Part shown: positions 60,689 to 64,000 of the stretch, piece after piece | Position numbering within the stretch: the first letter of the stretch is position 1 | Layout: every line of letters starts with the position of its first letter | DNA from: Companilactobacillus huachuanensis | GTDB taxonomy: Bacteria; Bacillota; Bacilli; Lactobacillales; Lactobacillaceae | Assembly: GCF_005404815.1 (NCBI RefSeq) | Contig: NZ_BJDF01000006.1 | Location: 62,001-126,000, forward strand | Direction: 5' to 3' | Length of the DNA: 64,000 nt | Translations under genes and position numbers: made by a program | Notes under the pieces: model-generated | Databases searched by the model: none | Told to the model about the DNA's origin: nothing | Seen by the model: the letters and a program-made list of their open reading frames with translations, nothing else

Positions 60689-61448
60689 TTTAAAAGAAAT
60701 ATTTGCAGATAAAAAGGTGTTTATTCCATTTGTAGTTGCCGATGATCCAGACATTGAGACTACCGTTCAAAGTATTTTGACATTGGCTGAAAATGGAGCC
60801 GACATTATTGAATTAGGGGTGCCGTTCTCAGATCCAGTAGCTGATGGGCCAGTGATTCAAAAAGCTGATTTACGTGCTTTTGCGGCCGGAGTAAATAGAA
60901 ATATTGTTTTTGAAATCGTTGAAAAAGTTCGTCAGACTAGTGATGTTCCAATTATCTTTGACACGTATTTAAATATTCCATTCAAATATGGATATGATAA
61001 ATTTTGTCAGAAGTGTCAGGAGTTAAATGTTGCTGGCTTGATTATTCCTGATGCTCCAATTGAAGAGCAAGCTGAATTGAAGCCATTTGCTGATAAATAT
61101 GGAATTGATTTAGTTCCAACAGTCGCACCAACATCAGCTGGGAGAACTGAAAAATTAGCTCAAGCTGCAACTGGATTTATCTATGTGATTTCAATCTTTG
61201 GAGCAGCTGGCGTGAGTGATGAGCTGGCTACACAACAGTTACAAGTGACAGTTCAACAAATTAGAGCAGTTAGTGATGTTCCGATAGTTACTGCTACAGA
61301 ACAAGTTGAAAAAGTTGCTGGTTTGGTTGATGGAATCCTTAGCGAGAATGCTGTGGTTAAAATTATTGCAGACGGTGGGGATGTTCAGAAGAATTTGAAG
61401 GAATATGTTCTTAATATCAATAATACTATGAGGATTAATGCGTTATAA
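60681..61448 (+). CDS. trpA: Tryptophan synthase alpha subunit
   Basis: Cleaves indole-3-glycerol phosphate to indole and feeds TrpB. The 255 residues are full length. The catalytic pair, Glu44 in [11 protein letters not shown] and Asp55 in VADGP, is intact, and [12 protein letters not shown] is present. The later motif, usually like SRTGVTG, here reads SIFGAAGVS, so it is somewhat divergent. ATG inside the trpB end; the two subunits form a coupled complex. Confidence 0.96.
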   Translation: MTNLKEIFADKKVFIPFVVADDPDIETTVQSILTLAENGADIIELGVPFSDPVADGPVIQKADLRAFAAGVNRNIVFEIVEKVRQTSDVPIIFDTYLNIPFKYGYDKFCQKCQELNVAGLIIPDAPIEEQAELKPFADKYGIDLVPTVAPTSAGRTEKLAQAATGFIYVISIFGAAGVSDELATQQLQVTVQQIRAVSDVPIVTATEQVEKVAGLVDGILSENAVVKIIADGGDVQKNLKEYVLNINNTMRINAL

Positions 61449-61671
61449 CAAAATATGAAATTATAAATAGGAGGCAGCCACCTGTGTATGTTTAGATGGA
61501 TGTCTCTTTGTTTATTTCGGATAAATTTTAAACTTGTTAAAAATAAAAAAACAAAAAATTGATTCGTCCTTATATTCGTTTTTGTTGTATTGCACCCTTA
61601 TTAGTAGGAAAAATGTGATTTTTTTAATATCCTAAAAAGATCATATTAGAGTAATAGGAGCAAAGAAGTAA
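61449..61671. other. AT-rich gap between trpA and the helicase-like gene
   Basis: No terminator is obvious after trpA. An AGGAGG at 61469-61474 precedes a GTG followed after two codons by a stop and, at longer spacing, a 24-codon ORF (61488-61562); neither looks convincing. The rest is A/T runs without a clear promoter. This may be the junction between core genome and accessory DNA. Confidence 0.5.
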
Positions 61672-64000
61672 ATGAATATTAAGGATTTTAGAAATATCGT
61701 AGATAATCAGATTGAAGGGTTAACCATTGTTCCCTTACGGACAGGATCTTCGAAAACCTACACAGCTATGGATTTTATTAGCGAGTCGAATGATTCAAAA
61801 TATAATCGAATAATTTATATCACTAATAGAAATAATAACCTTCCGATAAAAGAGTTGAAGACCGCTTTTAATAGGCATGGATTAGCAGATTCGGATTGGA
61901 AAAATAAAGTTTTGATTGTTAAATCTAATTTTGATTCTATTGTGGAGAATTTACCACATGCTAACATTCCTTCCATGTTTAAATCAGATGTTTATCAAAA
62001 ATTAATCGAACAAATTGATACGTATAAAATTCATTCTCAAAATAATAAAAACGATGATTTGAAAGAAGTTGCAAAAAGTTACATTGAGAATGGATTGGGT
62101 TCTGGTAAAGGGCTGGAAAAAGAATTTAGTCATGAAATATATATTAAATTACGAAGTTTTGCAATTGGACAGCTTGAAAATACCAATTCTCAATTATCTA
62201 TCAAAGAATGTATGTTGAAGGCTGTTAGAGAGGATAAACGATTTAAATGGATTTCAACTGTTTATCCAACTATTTTTATAGAAGATTATCAAATATTAAT
62301 GATGAACACATCTAAATTTCTTACTTCTTATAATACGGTAGTTGGAGGGGCCCAGCAATTTTTAACTGCTAAAGGAATAATTGATAACTCATTGATTATT
62401 ATTGATGAGTTTGATCAAACTAAGCATGTGATTTTGAATAAAATAGAAGATCAAGCTATTAAAAGTGTGGGAGATGTTTTTAAGGATTTTCAAGGGTTTC
62501 AACAGGTATTTGATTGCAAAATTTCCGCGGATTTGAAAAAGTTACAAAATCCTAAAATGATTAAAAAATTTGAGGAAATAAAACTTAAATATACTAAAAT
62601 CCAAAATAAATATTATACCAATACCAATTGGTATCTTGACGAGATTAATTCGGGTCATGAGTTAATGTTTTTCGATGGAAAATTGAATACCTTTTTAAAA
62701 GGTGATTCAAAAAAAAGGTTGTATAGTTCTTATAATTCAAACAATCCAGAAGTTTCTATGAAAATTGTTGATAAGAAAGAGAAAAATGACGACAATATTA
62801 GCGTTTTAGGTGCGCTCTTTGAAATAAATGGTTTTTATAGAGAACTAGGTTATTATTTTAACAATTTTGCTCGAAAGTATATGGAGAATCAAGCAATTGT
62901 CCACAGTAACCTTGATATTAAGATAGATTATAATAATGCTCTATCAACTATTACTCATATTTATAAAATGGATAAGAAACAATCCGAAATTATTCTAAAT
63001 GAGACGCTATATGCAAGTAAAACATTGCCTGCGAAAGTATTTAAATATAAAACAAATTCGTTTTATGATTATGGATTACAATTGACCTTTTTGGAAAATG
63101 GGATTAATCATAACCTTAGTACTGTTTTTAATACATATACTATTTGGGATACACCGGAGAAAATAATGCTCTACTTAGCAAAAAAGGCACATATAGTAGG
63201 ATTATCCGCAACGGCAGGAATAAAAAGTAATCTTTCTAATTATGATTTAGATTATTTAAAGAGATTCTTGGGTGAAAACTTTTTTAATGCAGTTGAAGAT
63301 AAATTGATTTCAGAGGAGACTTTGAATGAATTAAAGAAACAAGATGAGGAATATTCAAATCAAAATATAAATATTAGTTCATATTCAACCGAGGAAATAA
63401 GTAAATATATGGATCAAGGTGATCATTCAAGGCCAGGGGAATTAAATGAAATTTTAAAGAAAATAGTTGGAGAGAATTTGTCGAAAGACAAAATAATTTA
63501 CATTGGAAATGGCATTCAAAGTCGAACCACAAATGATTACCTTATAAAAAGATATTTAGAAATTATTCAGGCAATAGCAATTTTTTTTGAAAATAATAAT
63601 TTAGAATCCTTCTTGTGTTTAAATAACAAATCCGCTAAAGAGAATGACAAAAAATTAGATTTGAATCTTTTGAAGGATGTTTTTGATTACTTTAACGAGG
63701 AAAATTCTGATGATGCAATTATGATTAATTTACAAGGTAAAAATTTTGCAGAAACTAAGGAAAATATAAAACATCAACTACATACTGGTAAAAGAGTTTT
63801 TGTAATAAGCACATACCAAACTATGGGAGATGGTCAAAACTTACAATATACTCCGTATAGTTCTGAAAAATTAAAGTGTATTAGTACGCAGACATTTTCT
63901 ACGTCAGATCAACGTTATTCAAAAAAAGATTTTGATGGTTTGTTTCTAGGAGAGATAACTTATGTCACCGAGAATCTAGCGGATTCTAATTTTGATGTAA
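61672..64000 (+). CDS. Helicase-like ATPase of unknown function (C-terminus outside window)
   Basis: An open frame of 776 codons that continues past the end. ATG at 61672 after ATAGGAG. The protein resembles SF1/SF2 helicases in motif order: VPLRTGSSKTYTAMDF (residues 20-35; Walker A with a second Ser in place of Gly), LIIIDEFDQTK (242-251; DEFD for DEAD/DEAH), HIVGLSATA (507-515; motif III-like SAT) and VISTYQTMGDGQNLQY (711-726; motif V-like). Long insertions separate the motifs. It is clearly more AT-rich than its neighbours, with much AAA and AAT codon use, suggesting acquisition. A defence role is possible but unproven. Confidence 0.75.
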   Translation, partial: MNIKDFRNIVDNQIEGLTIVPLRTGSSKTYTAMDFISESNDSKYNRIIYITNRNNNLPIKELKTAFNRHGLADSDWKNKVLIVKSNFDSIVENLPHANIPSMFKSDVYQKLIEQIDTYKIHSQNNKNDDLKEVAKSYIENGLGSGKGLEKEFSHEIYIKLRSFAIGQLENTNSQLSIKECMLKAVREDKRFKWISTVYPTIFIEDYQILMMNTSKFLTSYNTVVGGAQQFLTAKGIIDNSLIIIDEFDQTKHVILNKIEDQAIKSVGDVFKDFQGFQQVFDCKISADLKKLQNPKMIKKFEEIKLKYTKIQNKYYTNTNWYLDEINSGHELMFFDGKLNTFLKGDSKKRLYSSYNSNNPEVSMKIVDKKEKNDDNISVLGALFEINGFYRELGYYFNNFARKYMENQAIVHSNLDIKIDYNNALSTITHIYKMDKKQSEIILNETLYASKTLPAKVFKYKTNSFYDYGLQLTFLENGINHNLSTVFNTYTIWDTPEKIMLYLAKKAHIVGLSATAGIKSNLSNYDLDYLKRFLGENFFNAVEDKLISEETLNELKKQDEEYSNQNINISSYSTEEISKYMDQGDHSRPGELNEILKKIVGENLSKDKIIYIGNGIQSRTTNDYLIKRYLEIIQAIAIFFENNNLESFLCLNNKSAKENDKKLDLNLLKDVFDYFNEENSDDAIMINLQGKNFAETKENIKHQLHTGKRVFVISTYQTMGDGQNLQYTPYSSEKLKCISTQTFSTSDQRYSKKDFDGLFLGEITYVTENLADSNFDV

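Noticed and set aside
61488-61562. A 24-codon ORF after trpA preceded by AGGAGG
   Set aside because: The spacing of 13 nt is long, the better-spaced GTG meets a stop after two codons, and the peptide has no recognisable features.

Overview
The window is chromosomal DNA of a low-GC Gram-positive bacterium, almost certainly a member of the Lactobacillaceae. The evidence is an L-lactate dehydrogenase, housekeeping gene order of the lactobacillus type (pth-mfd-yabM-rqcP-divIC-yabR-tilS-hpt-ftsH-hslO-dusB-lysS, clpC-rpoBC, str, S10-spc-alpha, ecfAAT-truA-rplM-rpsI), many TTG starts with strong Shine-Dalgarno sites, and tRNA genes without encoded CCA. A Companilactobacillus-like species is my guess; the species cannot be fixed from this sequence.

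Layout. 1-772: 5' part of ldh on the minus strand. 1317-10993: translation, repair and division genes from pth to hpt. 11076-17030: ftsH, hslO, dusB, lysS. 17410-17820: four tRNA genes (Val, Leu, Thr, Gly). 18498-28555: clpC, then rpoB and rpoC behind an attenuator-like leader. 29276-30759: an alpha/beta hydrolase converging with a competence-type prepilin peptidase. 30991-34062: str operon (rpsL, rpsG, fusA). 34147-35806: two minus-strand genes (acetyltransferase, CPBP/CAAX protease) between the str and S10 operons. 36093-49778: one long ribosomal run with secY, adk, infA, rpmJ and rpoA, closed by a structured 3' element matching the L17 downstream element in place and form. 50309-54498: ECF transporter module, truA, rplM-rpsI. 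54985-58903: acetyltransferase, YdcF-like membrane protein, and a DeoR/HAD/macrodomain operon. 59085-61448: tryptophan T-box and trpB-trpA. 61672-64000: an AT-rich helicase-like ORF that runs off the end.

The least conventional content is a family of structured, GC-rich intergenic repeats. Eight substantial cores (two in each of the pairs 7255-8050 and 28661-29236; singles at 893-1074, 14241-14373, 17216-17326, 18168-18349 and 54741-54927 bring the total to nine) and several remnants sit only between transcription units. Each full core is about 180-190 bp: an outer stem encloses three hairpins whose sequences differ between copies while base pairing is kept. Cores occur singly, as head-to-head inverted pairs forming elements of 570-800 bp, and as about 110-130 bp forms that look like the outer ends of such a pair joined together. 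Some copies have an outer terminal inverted repeat containing GGTGCTAGT. No transposase is present, so they look like non-autonomous, foldback/MITE-like elements with selection on structure.

Other points of interest: no ctsR before clpC, a trpBA-only operon with an 11-codon ORF between the T-box terminator and trpB, and the helicase-like protein with an atypical Walker A motif, which may mark the edge of an accessory or defence region.
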